This document shows positions 21,271 through 29,810 of a DNA stretch of 38,032 nt, piece by piece; positions within the stretch are counted from its first letter, which is position 1, and every line of letters starts with the position of its first letter. The notes beneath the pieces were generated by a model. That model was not told the origin of the DNA. It did no database searches and saw only the letters and a list, made by a program, of their open reading frames with translations. The position numbers and the translations under genes were made by a program. The DNA is from a virus, in IMG/VR virus record IMGVR_UViG_3300025138_000112, positions 1 through 38,032 of that record. One strand, given 5' to 3'.

Positions 21271-22990
21271 AATAATATTTGACATAGAAGCTGATGGCTT
21301 AGACCCCACTGTAATACATTGTATTGTAGCTAAAGAATTAGGTGGGGCAGTACACACGTTTGATAACACGCAGATTCCAGAAGGCATTAAGTTTCTGGAA
21401 GATGCGGATGTTCTTATAGGTCATAACATTATAGGTTATGATATACCAGTAATAGAAAAATTACATGGTGCTAAAGTAACACACAAGTTAGAAGATACAT
21501 TAGTTATGTCAAGATTATTTAACCCTGTTCGTGAGAGTGGACACAGTTTAAAAGCTTGGGGTTGGCGTGTTGGTATGGCTAAACAAGAACAGCCTATAAG
21601 TTTTGATGAGTACACACCTGCTATGTTAGAGTATTGTATTCAAGATGTCAGACTTAACGAGGTTGTATACAACTACTTACTCAAAGAAGGTAAGATGTTT
21701 AGTGAAGACTCAATCAGCCTTGAGCATAAGGTTGCTTATATAATGAGACAGCAGGAGAAGACAGGCTTCTTCTTTGATACTAAGAAAGCTATGGAGTTAC
21801 TTGCTGAACTCAAAGTCAAACAGTTACAGGTAGAGGATGAGGTACACAGTACATTCAAACCTAAACTGATAGATGATAAGTTAGTTACACCTTACATTAG
21901 AAAAGACGGGGAGTTATCTAAGCGTGGTCTTACTGATGATGAATATAACAACTGCTTAACAACACAAAATGTTGAGTCATTTATGAGACAGAAGCTTGTT
22001 GAGTTTAACTTAGGTAGCCGTAAACAAATAGGTGAGTACCTCATTGACTTTGGTTGGAAGCCTGTAAACTTTACACCCACAGGTCAACCTATTGTTGACG
22101 AGGGAACTCTTAAAAAGATTGAACACATCACAGAAGCTAAGTTGATTGCAGACTTTCTTCTTTATCAGAAGCGTATAGCACAGGTCACCTCTTGGATAGA
22201 CGAACTCAAGGGTGACAGGGTACATGGGTATGTTAATCCCAACGGTACAATCACATCTAGAATGACGCACCGAAGTCCTAACATGGCACAGATTCCAAAT
22301 TCTGGTAGCCCTTATGGACAAGAGTGTCGTTCATGTTGGACAGTACCTGATGGATATAAGTTAGTAGGTATTGATGCTAGTGGTTTAGAGTTAAGAGTGT
22401 TAGCTCATTACATGAATGACCAAGAGTATATTGATGAGGTTATACATGGAGATATACATAGCAGAAACCAAGAGTTAGCAGGACTTAAAACTAGAAATGA
22501 ATCGAAGACATTCATCTATGCATTTTTGTATGGGGCAGGTGATGCTAAGATAGGTTCAATATCAGGGGGTGGTGCAAAGCAGGGTAAGAAACTTAAGACT
22601 ACCTTCCTTAAAAACTTACCATCACTTAAGATACTTAAGGACAGAGTGCAGAAAGCCTCCGAACGTGGGTTCTTGAAAGGTCTTGATGGCAGAAAGATAT
22701 ATGTTCGTAGTCAACATGCCGCATTGAATACACTATTACAGGGTGGTGGTGCAATCGTAATGAAGAAAGCTATGACAATCCTACAAGAGAAGATGAGTCT
22801 CAATGCTCTTGATGCTAGGTTTGTAGCTAACATACATGATGAGTGGCAGATAGAAGTAAAAGAATCACAGGCTGAATGCGTTGGTGTGTTCGGTGTTGAA
22901 GCAATAGAAGAAGCAAGCAAATATTATAACATGCGTTGCCCTTTGACAGGGGAATACAACATAGGAGATAACTGGTATGAAACCCACTAA
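21257..22990 (+). CDS. DNA polymerase, family A (T7 gp5-like)
   Basis: 577 aa from ATG 21257, preceded by GAGGAAACATTCGACA and overlapping the helicase end; an upstream in-frame start at 21191 would lie deep in the helicase gene. 3'-5' exonuclease motifs: FDIEADGLD, GHNIIGYDIP, YCIQDVRLN. Polymerase motifs: A, GIDASGLELRVLAHYM; B, RNESKTFIYAFLYGAGD; C, IHDEWQ. Shorter than T7 gp5 (704 aa), mainly in the thumb region where T7 binds thioredoxin, so dependence on host thioredoxin is uncertain. GLDGRK-VRS-HAALNTLLQ matches T7 closely. Confidence 0.95.
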   Translation: MNSSKIIFDIEADGLDPTVIHCIVAKELGGAVHTFDNTQIPEGIKFLEDADVLIGHNIIGYDIPVIEKLHGAKVTHKLEDTLVMSRLFNPVRESGHSLKAWGWRVGMAKQEQPISFDEYTPAMLEYCIQDVRLNEVVYNYLLKEGKMFSEDSISLEHKVAYIMRQQEKTGFFFDTKKAMELLAELKVKQLQVEDEVHSTFKPKLIDDKLVTPYIRKDGELSKRGLTDDEYNNCLTTQNVESFMRQKLVEFNLGSRKQIGEYLIDFGWKPVNFTPTGQPIVDEGTLKKIEHITEAKLIADFLLYQKRIAQVTSWIDELKGDRVHGYVNPNGTITSRMTHRSPNMAQIPNSGSPYGQECRSCWTVPDGYKLVGIDASGLELRVLAHYMNDQEYIDEVIHGDIHSRNQELAGLKTRNESKTFIYAFLYGAGDAKIGSISGGGAKQGKKLKTTFLKNLPSLKILKDRVQKASERGFLKGLDGRKIYVRSQHAALNTLLQGGGAIVMKKAMTILQEKMSLNALDARFVANIHDEWQIEVKESQAECVGVFGVEAIEEASKYYNMRCPLTGEYNIGDNWYETH

Positions 22991-23396
22991 AGAAAATAGA
23001 AAGAAGTTCGATATAGATTTGGCTTATGGCACAGTCAGGGAAGAGAAGATAGCAGAGATGCTAACTGATAAGAAGATAGAAGTAAAGTCTGAAAAAGATA
23101 TGTGGCAAAAGACAGGTAACATCTGTATTGAATATGAATCGTGGGGCAAGCCTTCAGGTATCAAAGCTACCGAAGCTGACTACTGGTTTCATAACTTATG
23201 TGTAGGTGATAACGAATTCTGTACACTGGTATTTAAAACAGATGTACTTAGAACAATCGTAGATAAATTAGATACGTTTAAAACTGTGCGAGGTGGTGAC
23301 CACAAAGCAAGTAAGATGTTTCTTGTAAACCTACAGAAATTATTCTCATCGGATGTTATTAAAGCATTCAAGGAATCAGAACAAAATGATAAATAA
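22977..23396 (+). CDS. Predicted PD-(D/E)xK-type nuclease
   Basis: 139 aa. The sequence DLAYGTVREEKIAEML, then KKIEVKSEKDMWQKTGNICI followed by EYESWGKPSGIKATEADYWF, fits the small restriction-endonuclease-like fold: a helix with conserved E, an E-V-K catalytic strand, and a following strand with a conserved E. It lies between DNA polymerase (14-nt overlap) and an exonuclease-like gene (11-nt overlap), which supports a role in DNA metabolism, such as resolving or degrading DNA. Assignment is by motif only. Confidence 0.6.
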   Translation: MKPTKENRKKFDIDLAYGTVREEKIAEMLTDKKIEVKSEKDMWQKTGNICIEYESWGKPSGIKATEADYWFHNLCVGDNEFCTLVFKTDVLRTIVDKLDTFKTVRGGDHKASKMFLVNLQKLFSSDVIKAFKESEQNDK

Positions 23397-24198
23397 AACT
23401 GAAGAACTTGTTGACAGTTCTAAATTAGACAGCTATAATAAATTCACGGCTGAGTCAGGACATTGGTATACACAAGAAGGTGACCCTAAGTATACTTTGA
23501 TTGGGGCTAATGGTAAGCAACGGAATACTACACTTAGAGATGCTAAGAAACTTAGCTTAGTTCCTTCCGTTACTACCATCTTAAGTATGATAGCCAAGCC
23601 GTCCTTAGAGAACTGGAAAATAAATCAGGCTTTAAATTCAGCACTTACTTTAGAACGTAAAGAAGATGAATCGTTTGATGTCTTTGCTTCTCGTTGTAAG
23701 TACGACTCCAAGAAGGTAGGTATGAAAGCCGCTGAAAGGGGGACACAAATCCATGACTTAATTGAGAATGGTTTCTTAGGTACTTTTACTAGTGAGCCTT
23801 ATGAAGCTATCAAGAAATATCTTGATGAACATTTTCCTAATGAAGAATGGATAGCGGAAGATTCTTTCTGTGCTGACTCAGGGTATGGTGGTAAGATAGA
23901 TTTATATTCTAAGTCTGGTATCTTTGTTGACTTTAAAACAAAGGATAACTTAGAAGGTAAAGACCCTGCTAAATTAGTGTATGATGAACATGGTATGCAG
24001 TTGTCTGCTTATGCTCAAGGGTGTGGCGTTGATAACCCACAAAGAGTTTCTATCTTTGTAGACAGAGAAGATACAGGCTTGATATCTTGTCATAAGTGGG
24101 ACGATGAATCACATGCTAAACATATAGCCATGTTTAATTCTATCTTAACATATTGGAAGCTAGTTAAAAACTACGACTCCTCTATTGTTAATGTCTAG
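23386..24198 (+). CDS. Exonuclease, PD-(D/E)xK (RecB/Cas4-like)
   Basis: 270 aa from ATG 23386. Motifs: AAERGTQIHDLIENG (H123), GYGGKIDLYSKSG (D172), IFVDFKTKD (D182-x-K184) and a later HGMQLSAYAQGCG, the H...D...DxK...Q-x-x-x-Y series of RecB-family nucleases. In T7-like phages this slot is held by the gp6 exonuclease, which removes RNA primers and degrades DNA ends. This protein is probably the functional replacement. Overlaps both neighbours. Confidence 0.8.
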   Translation: MINKTEELVDSSKLDSYNKFTAESGHWYTQEGDPKYTLIGANGKQRNTTLRDAKKLSLVPSVTTILSMIAKPSLENWKINQALNSALTLERKEDESFDVFASRCKYDSKKVGMKAAERGTQIHDLIENGFLGTFTSEPYEAIKKYLDEHFPNEEWIAEDSFCADSGYGGKIDLYSKSGIFVDFKTKDNLEGKDPAKLVYDEHGMQLSAYAQGCGVDNPQRVSIFVDREDTGLISCHKWDDESHAKHIAMFNSILTYWKLVKNYDSSIVNV

Positions 24199-24628
24199 AC
24201 GAGTACCAAGAAAGCCTCGACCTAAAAAAGTTAATGTCCCTAAAGGATATGATAGCATGTGGGAAGCTATCTTACATGACACCATCTTAAAAAAATGGGA
24301 GCATCACTGGGATAACATTGACTATATAATAAAGCATAAGTATGAGCCTGACTTTGTAAAGAAGATAAAAGGTAAGACTATATTGCTTGAGGCTAAAGGA
24401 AGGTTCTGGGATTTTGCAGAGTATAGTAAGTACATTCATATACGGACGGCTTTGCCTAAGAACTATGAGTTAATATTCTTATTTCAAAAACCCTTTGCTC
24501 CGATGCCAGCCGCTAAGAAAAGAAAGGATGGAACTAAAAGAACTCACGCTGAGTGGGCTGAGACTAATAATTTTAAATGGTATAACGAAGAAAGTTTACC
24601 TCATGAATGGAAAAATAATGAACTATAA
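24191..24628 (+). CDS. Endonuclease I, Holliday junction resolvase (T7 gp3-like)
   Basis: 145 aa from ATG 24191 (a TTG at 24185 is a less likely start). Catalytic pattern as in T7 endonuclease I: E25 in SMWEAIL, PDF with D54, E67-x-K69 in LLEAKGRFW. Then HIRTALPKNYELIFLF and a C-terminal EWAETNNFKWYNEESLPHEW, which matches the family end. The enzyme cuts branched DNA and supplies host-DNA breakdown and maturation of concatemers. Overlaps the exonuclease gene by 8 nt. Confidence 0.9.
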   Translation: MSRRVPRKPRPKKVNVPKGYDSMWEAILHDTILKKWEHHWDNIDYIIKHKYEPDFVKKIKGKTILLEAKGRFWDFAEYSKYIHIRTALPKNYELIFLFQKPFAPMPAAKKRKDGTKRTHAEWAETNNFKWYNEESLPHEWKNNEL

Positions 24629-24908
24629 ATTTAAAGAAGATGAGATTATAAAAGACATAATAGAATATGTAAACAAAACTTATGCCCAACATTACTCTGG
24701 TGGTAAGTATCAAGCAACAGATATGATATTAGATGCAGGACACGGAGAAAGTTTTTGTGTAGGTAACATTATGAAGTATGCTATGAGGTACGGAAAAAAG
24801 AATGGTAAATCTGAAATGGACTTGCTTAAAATTATACACTATGCTATAATAGCTCTTTATGTACAAAGAAAAAACACTAGTAAGGACTCAACTAATGACG
24901 GAAGATAA
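24618..24908 (+). CDS. DUF3310-like small protein (T7 gp1.7 type)
   Basis: 96 aa from ATG 24618 (another ATG at 24603 is possible). The core HYSGGKYQATDMILDAGHGE, then FCVGNIMKYAMRYGKKNGKS and DLLKIIHYAIIAL matches the DUF3310 pattern HY....-A-D.....-F..GN..KY..R..KK...-DL-KA-.Y. Family members include T7 gp1.7, reported as a nucleotide kinase; whether this protein is one is not shown. Overlaps endonuclease I by 11 nt and nrdA by 14 nt, so it fits a nucleotide-metabolism context. Confidence 0.75.
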   Translation: MNYKFKEDEIIKDIIEYVNKTYAQHYSGGKYQATDMILDAGHGESFCVGNIMKYAMRYGKKNGKSEMDLLKIIHYAIIALYVQRKNTSKDSTNDGR

Positions 24909-26790
24909 GACAGGGACTAAGCCTTACTTAGGAATTGAAATAGATTATAACAGAGAAGAAACATTTGATAAGTTTAGTCTCGACACATTAAAGGATAGAT
25001 ACTTTTGGGAGAAAGAAACACATGCACAAGAAGCATTCGCAAGAGCCTCCGTTTACGGAGCAACCTACAAAGGGGAAACAAATTTTGAATTGGCTCAAAG
25101 GCTTTATAACTACGCTTCCTCTCGTTGGTTCATGTTCAGTACTCCTATACTTAGTAACGGGGGAACAAGCCGTGGGCTTCCTATCAGTTGTTTTCTCAAT
25201 TACGTTCCTGACAGCAGGGGTGGTTTATCTGCTCACTATGATGAGAACGTATGGCTTGCAAGTAGTGGTGGAGGCATCGGTGGATATTGGGGCGATATTA
25301 GGAGCAATGGTATTTCAACTTCTCATGGCTCTCGTTCTACTGGAAGCATTCCTTTCCTCCACGTTGTAGACTCACAGATGTTAGCCTTTAATCAAGGCAC
25401 TACAAGACGAGGAAGTTATGCCGCATACATGGACATCTCTCACCCAGAGATTGAAGAGTTCATTAACATGCGTAAAGAATCAGGCGGTGATATTAACAGG
25501 AAGAATCTTAATCTTCACAACGGTATTAACATTACTAACTCATTCTTAAAAGCTGTTGAGAAAGATGAAGACTGGAGATTGATTGACCCTAAATCTAACG
25601 AAGCTGTTAAGATAGTAAACGCTAGAGATTTATGGTGGCAAATTATCCACGCCAGAGCAGAGACAGGTGAGCCTTACATGATTAACATTGACACATGTAA
25701 CGAGGCATTACCTAAGTCACAGAAAGATTTAGGATTAAAGATACAACAGAGTAACCTTTGTTCGGAGATTACTTTACCTACCAATGAAGAACGAACAGCA
25801 GTATGTTGTCTCTCGTCTGTGAACTTAGAGCACTTTGATTTGTGGTCTAAGGATGATAACTTCATCGAAGATTTAGTAACAATGCTTGACAATATATTAC
25901 AACATTATATTGACAATGCTATAGACACAACACAGTTAGGAGATTACAGTGCAAACTTTAAAAGATTTCAGAAATATGTTAGAGCAGGTAAAGAAGGATT
26001 TACTAAGTCTGCGTATTCGGCATATAGGGAACGCAGTATCGGACTGGGTGCGATGGGCTTTCATGCTTATCTCCAAGGTAGGAACATACCTTTTGAAGGT
26101 ATCTTTGCAACTGGGTTCAACCATAAAGCATTCACTTATATTAAATCAAAAGCCACGCAAGCTACTAAAGAACTTGCTGTCCAAAGGGGAGAAGCTCCTG
26201 ACGTACATGGTACAGGCAATCGAAACACTAACCTGTTGGCTATTGCTCCTAACGCTAGTAGTGGTATTATATGTAGTGGTACTTCCCCTAGTATTGAGCC
26301 TTATAGGGCTAACTGTTATACTCATAAAACTTTATCAGGAAGCTACCAAGTTAAGAATAAATATTTGGAAAAAGTTTTTAAGTCTAAGGGGTTAAAGAAT
26401 AAGGAACTAGAAAATATTTGGAAGGACATTATAGCTAACGAAGGTTCTGTTCAGCACCTAGATATATTGGATGATAAAGAAAAAGAAATATTTAAAACTG
26501 CTAATGAAATAAATCAGATATGGATTATTGAACATGCCCACCAACGACAGAAGTTTATATGTCAGGCACAGTCAGTCAACCTATTCTTTACTATACCTAA
26601 GAGCACAGAGTCACAAGAGATACACAATGACTACATGCAGTATGTGAATGATGTTCATTGGTATGGGATGAACAAATTAAAATCGCTGTATTACTTCAGA
26701 ACAAATGCGGCACGAAACGTAGAGAACGTAAACACTAAAATACCACGTATTCGTTTAGATGATGTGGAATGTATAGCCTGTGAGGGTTAA
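24895..26790 (+). CDS. nrdA: Ribonucleotide reductase, class Ia large subunit
   Basis: 631 aa from ATG 24895. It reduces ribonucleoside diphosphates to deoxy forms with NrdB. Key parts: GLPISCFLNYVPDS with the first redox cysteine; SNLCSEITLPT, the N-C-E active-site triad; AVCCLSSVNL with the partner cysteine; IAPNASSGIICSGTSPSIEP loop region; QAQSVNLFF; and a C-terminal CIAC redox pair. It lacks the N-terminal ATP cone, so dATP feedback inhibition is probably absent, as in many phage enzymes. Followed after 9 nt by nrdB. Confidence 0.95.
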   Translation: MTEDKTGTKPYLGIEIDYNREETFDKFSLDTLKDRYFWEKETHAQEAFARASVYGATYKGETNFELAQRLYNYASSRWFMFSTPILSNGGTSRGLPISCFLNYVPDSRGGLSAHYDENVWLASSGGGIGGYWGDIRSNGISTSHGSRSTGSIPFLHVVDSQMLAFNQGTTRRGSYAAYMDISHPEIEEFINMRKESGGDINRKNLNLHNGINITNSFLKAVEKDEDWRLIDPKSNEAVKIVNARDLWWQIIHARAETGEPYMINIDTCNEALPKSQKDLGLKIQQSNLCSEITLPTNEERTAVCCLSSVNLEHFDLWSKDDNFIEDLVTMLDNILQHYIDNAIDTTQLGDYSANFKRFQKYVRAGKEGFTKSAYSAYRERSIGLGAMGFHAYLQGRNIPFEGIFATGFNHKAFTYIKSKATQATKELAVQRGEAPDVHGTGNRNTNLLAIAPNASSGIICSGTSPSIEPYRANCYTHKTLSGSYQVKNKYLEKVFKSKGLKNKELENIWKDIIANEGSVQHLDILDDKEKEIFKTANEINQIWIIEHAHQRQKFICQAQSVNLFFTIPKSTESQEIHNDYMQYVNDVHWYGMNKLKSLYYFRTNAARNVENVNTKIPRIRLDDVECIACEG

Positions 26791-26799
26791 GGAAAAACT

Positions 26800-27771
26800 A
26801 TGAGCTTATTAAAAACTAGAGATTATTACAAACCGTTTGAATACCCTTGGATGTATGAGTATTACAAACTACAAAACCAAATGCATTGGATGCCAGAATC
26901 AGTGCCTTTACATACAGACGTTAAAGACTGGCAAGATATATCACCAGAAGAAAAACATTTACTAACACAAATTTTTAGGTTGTTTACTCAATCAGATGTG
27001 GACGTAGCATCGGGATATATTGATAAGTACATGCCTATCTTTAAGAAGCCCGAAGCTAGGATGATGATGTCATCTTTTGCTAACATGGAATCTATACACC
27101 AAGATGCGTACAGTTTGTTACTTGATACAGTTGGAATGCCTGAGATAGAATACAAAGCTTTCTCAGAGTATGAAGAGATGGCAGACAAACATGATTACGT
27201 GGGTACATTTAAACCTCTTAAGTCTGATAAGAGAACCATTGCTAAAACACTAGCAGTATACTCAGCCTTTACAGAAGGACTACAATTATTTAGTAGCTTT
27301 GCTATCTTGTTAAACTTCCCACGCTTTGGTAAGATGAAAGGTATGGGACAGATTGTTACTTACTCTATCCGTGATGAGTCTATGCACGTTGAAGCTATGA
27401 CTAAATTGTTTAGAGAGTTTATCCAAGAGAACATTGAGATATGGACTGACGATTTTAAAGGAGAGCTATATCAAATATGTAGAGAAATGGTAGAGCTTGA
27501 AGATAAGTTCCTCGACCTAGTGTTTGAGATGGGTGACCTAGAAGGACTTACTAAGCAGGATATGTATGCTTACAATAGATACATTGCTGACAGACGTTTG
27601 TTACAACTAGGATTAAAAACTAACTATGACCAGAAAGAAAATCCTCTTACTTGGATTGATGAAGTCATGGGTGTTGAGCATCAGAACTTCTTTGAAGGAC
27701 GAGCTACTAGTTATATGAAGGCAGGATTACGAGGAAGGCAGGACTCTGTTACTTTTACAGGGATTGAGTAA
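26800..27771 (+). CDS. nrdB: Ribonucleotide reductase, class Ia small subunit
   Basis: 323 aa. The di-iron ligands and radical tyrosine are intact: D66 in FTQSDVDVA, E97 and H100 in ANMESIHQDAY with Y104 as the radical site, E159 in AFTEGLQLF, E193 and H196 in IRDESMHVEAM. The C-terminal end (RGRQDSVTFTGIE) is the tail that docks to NrdA. Together the two supply deoxynucleotides for phage DNA synthesis. The stop overlaps the start of the next small gene by one base. Confidence 0.95.
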   Translation: MSLLKTRDYYKPFEYPWMYEYYKLQNQMHWMPESVPLHTDVKDWQDISPEEKHLLTQIFRLFTQSDVDVASGYIDKYMPIFKKPEARMMMSSFANMESIHQDAYSLLLDTVGMPEIEYKAFSEYEEMADKHDYVGTFKPLKSDKRTIAKTLAVYSAFTEGLQLFSSFAILLNFPRFGKMKGMGQIVTYSIRDESMHVEAMTKLFREFIQENIEIWTDDFKGELYQICREMVELEDKFLDLVFEMGDLEGLTKQDMYAYNRYIADRRLLQLGLKTNYDQKENPLTWIDEVMGVEHQNFFEGRATSYMKAGLRGRQDSVTFTGIE

Positions 27772-28001
27772 TGAAAAAGAAAAGAGAAGAAGCCCAACTT
27801 ATAGGCTACAAACTTTTGTATAATCGTTCAGGTAATTTAGTAACGGAAAGGCTGTCAACAGATATCAAAGAGCTACAGAAATATTTTAGCACTGAAGAGT
27901 TTGCTGTACTGACTACAGTTGTAAGAGAAGCTACTAAAAAATTAGACGAGGTTCATAACTATATTGAATCTAATCTAAATGCTAGGAGAATGGATAGTTA
28001 A
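27771..28001 (+). CDS. Small protein at the end of the early operon
   Basis: 76 aa, charged and helical, starting MKKKREEAQLIGYKLLYNRS. It has a TAATG junction with nrdB. No family recognised. It is the last rightward gene, and its stop codon overlaps that of the convergent cyclase gene. Confidence 0.6.
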   Translation: MKKKREEAQLIGYKLLYNRSGNLVTERLSTDIKELQKYFSTEEFAVLTTVVREATKKLDEVHNYIESNLNARRMDS

Positions 28002-29728
28002 ATTGTGTATATGATAATAGGTTCTTGCTTACCCTTGACATAGATAGGGTCTAAGAGTTTACCCTTAGTGCTTGAGCCTGTTATCGTACTCACCCCCACT
28101 ACTATATCTTGCCCGACTTCTTTAGTAGAACTTTCTAAACGAGCCGCTAAATTAACCGCATCACCAATGGCTGAATAATCAAAACGTGTATCACTTCCCA
28201 TATTACCTATCACTGCCTCTCCTGTATTTATGCCGATACCTATCTCTATTCCTAAGTTGGCTTCTGCCATATCTCGGTGTATCTCTAACGCTGTTTGAAT
28301 GGCTTTGTTCTCGTGGTCTTCAAGGTCTATGGGGGCATTAAAGATAGCCATCATCGCATCTCCAATATATTTATCTACCATCCCACCATTTTTCTTAACA
28401 GCATTTGCCTGAATTGTCAAGGCTTTATTCATAATTTCTGTGACCTCTTCAGGCTCTAATCGCTCAGACAAACTTGTAAAACCTCTGACATCTGTGAATA
28501 AGAATGTACATCTCCTTCTCTCCCCACCAAGTTTTAAAGAATCGGGATTATCTTGTAGTTGTTTTACCTGTCGAGGGTCGAGGTAATGTTCAAATTGTTT
28601 TTTGATTAACTGTCTTAATTTAAACTGCGTCCTAAAATTTAGATAGAATTGTTGGGTAGCAATAAGTGTCATACTTATCATACCCCAAGTGAAATCTATT
28701 AGTAAATTATTATTCACAAAGTAATTTTCAAGATAGCCCATTAGAGGCAACATAACCAAAAAGGATACTACCCCCTTAGTGATACCTAGATAGTTGATTA
28801 CAACGGCTGTGAGTAAGCCTGAGAGGATTAATATGAACAGTTCAGCAAGCAATCTGTACTCTGGAATTTTGGGACTGTCAAGTAGCATACTTTCTGAAAG
28901 AGCCGCTTGAATTTTGTGAGGTTCTAGTAACCCAACAGGCGTTGCAAGTTGAGGAGAAATTCCTTGAGCAGTAAAACCTACAAAAACAAATTGACTTTCA
29001 ACATCCATTTCTGCTAGTGTAGTTTGCGGTGTATCTACCCAACTAATCCACTTGCGTCCAAAGCTATCTGTATCTACTGGAGGTATCCCTTTAACCCTTA
29101 TCATCTCAATACCATTTTGATTGGTAACAATCTGGTAAGTGTTGCCGCCTCCTAGTATTTTTAAGACTTCTGTTCCAAAGGAAGCCACCCATCCTGTAGG
29201 TGTTTGTTGAAGTAGGGGTATTTGTCTTACAAGATTATCAATATCTACTGGTGCAGACACAGCACCTTGAGAGGCAGACTGTTTTAGTATATCGATGTTC
29301 GATAAGAAACCAGAAGCTTTAGGTAAGTTTACATCTGGTCCTTTGATAACTGTGCCGTGAGTAGCAGGATATAATCCGTTATCTATTTCAGGCATAGCTA
29401 TGACACTTGCAGACTTGGAAAGCTCTAAGGCAAACGCCTCGTCACCACCCATCCTATCCGCATGTGGGAATAACATAACCCACCCAACACCATAAGCTCC
29501 TGCATCCATAATCTCTTTATGTATTTCTGCAAGTCGTTGGCGTGGTAGAGGGTAACCCCCTTCTTGATTGAGGGTCTCTTCGTCTATGTTGAGTACTGTA
29601 AAATGCCCAGTAGCATGGGGTGTTTCTACGAGAGCATCAAAGGTTTTAAGCCTTAATACTTCTAAAGGTTCAGAGTTGAATAGTAAAGGTAGTGTTAGTA
29701 TACCTAGTAAAGTTAATGCCCACTTCAT
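27998..29728 (-). CDS. CHASE2-domain class III adenylate cyclase
   Basis: 576 aa. Residues 1-17 form an N-terminal membrane segment, then an extracytoplasmic CHASE2 domain to about 290 (VLNIDEETL; GYPLPRQRLAEI; FVFVGFTAQGISP), three membrane segments at about 292-365, and a cytoplasmic catalytic domain from about 395. Catalytic residues are intact: metal-binding D413 (FTDVRGF) and D457 (KYIGDA), adenine-binding K453 and D517 (FDYSAIGD), transition-state N526 and R530 (NLAAR). It should make cAMP in response to a periplasmic signal. Lacks its own Shine-Dalgarno and probably depends on the leader ORF. Last gene of the curli block. A class III cyclase is very unusual in a phage. Guanylate cyclase is less likely given K453/D517. 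Confidence 0.93.
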   Translation of the reverse strand: MKWALTLLGILTLPLLFNSEPLEVLRLKTFDALVETPHATGHFTVLNIDEETLNQEGGYPLPRQRLAEIHKEIMDAGAYGVGWVMLFPHADRMGGDEAFALELSKSASVIAMPEIDNGLYPATHGTVIKGPDVNLPKASGFLSNIDILKQSASQGAVSAPVDIDNLVRQIPLLQQTPTGWVASFGTEVLKILGGGNTYQIVTNQNGIEMIRVKGIPPVDTDSFGRKWISWVDTPQTTLAEMDVESQFVFVGFTAQGISPQLATPVGLLEPHKIQAALSESMLLDSPKIPEYRLLAELFILILSGLLTAVVINYLGITKGVVSFLVMLPLMGYLENYFVNNNLLIDFTWGMISMTLIATQQFYLNFRTQFKLRQLIKKQFEHYLDPRQVKQLQDNPDSLKLGGERRRCTFLFTDVRGFTSLSERLEPEEVTEIMNKALTIQANAVKKNGGMVDKYIGDAMMAIFNAPIDLEDHENKAIQTALEIHRDMAEANLGIEIGIGINTGEAVIGNMGSDTRFDYSAIGDAVNLAARLESSTKEVGQDIVVGVSTITGSSTKGKLLDPIYVKGKQEPIIIYTI

Positions 29729-29729
29729 G

Positions 29730-29810
29730 TCATGCCCATACGTTGAGTAAAGTACCTACCCTAGACAGAGGATAGCCGTACTTATATCTTATAAATCTTT
29801 TGTAGCTCAT
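29730..29810 (-). CDS. 26-aa leader peptide ORF coupled to the cyclase
   Basis: ATG at 29810, directly after the FecR stop, with AAGGAG at ideal spacing inside the FecR end; TGA at 29730-29732, one base before the cyclase ATG. The peptide starts MSYKRFIRYKYGYPLSRVGT: basic and tyrosine-rich, ending NVWA. Since the cyclase start lacks a ribosome binding site, ribosomes ending here probably reinitiate there. It may be only a coupling device or a regulatory leader peptide. Confidence 0.55.
   Translation of the reverse strand: MSYKRFIRYKYGYPLSRVGTLLNVWA

Noticed and set aside
22010-22321. Minus-strand frames within the DNA polymerase, primase and ssb genes
   Set aside because: They overlap genes with clear catalytic motifs, lack ribosome binding sites, and show no domain-like sequence.
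25893-25925. GCTTGACA with downstream AT-rich sequence inside nrdA, as a further promoter
   Set aside because: No acceptable -10 box at 16-18 nt, and it lies in the middle of a conserved coding region with no gene start downstream.
25949-26395. 148-codon plus-strand frame inside nrdA
   Set aside because: Out-of-frame shadow of nrdA; its hydrophobic, leucine-rich text arises from the reading-frame shift and it has no independent ribosome binding site.
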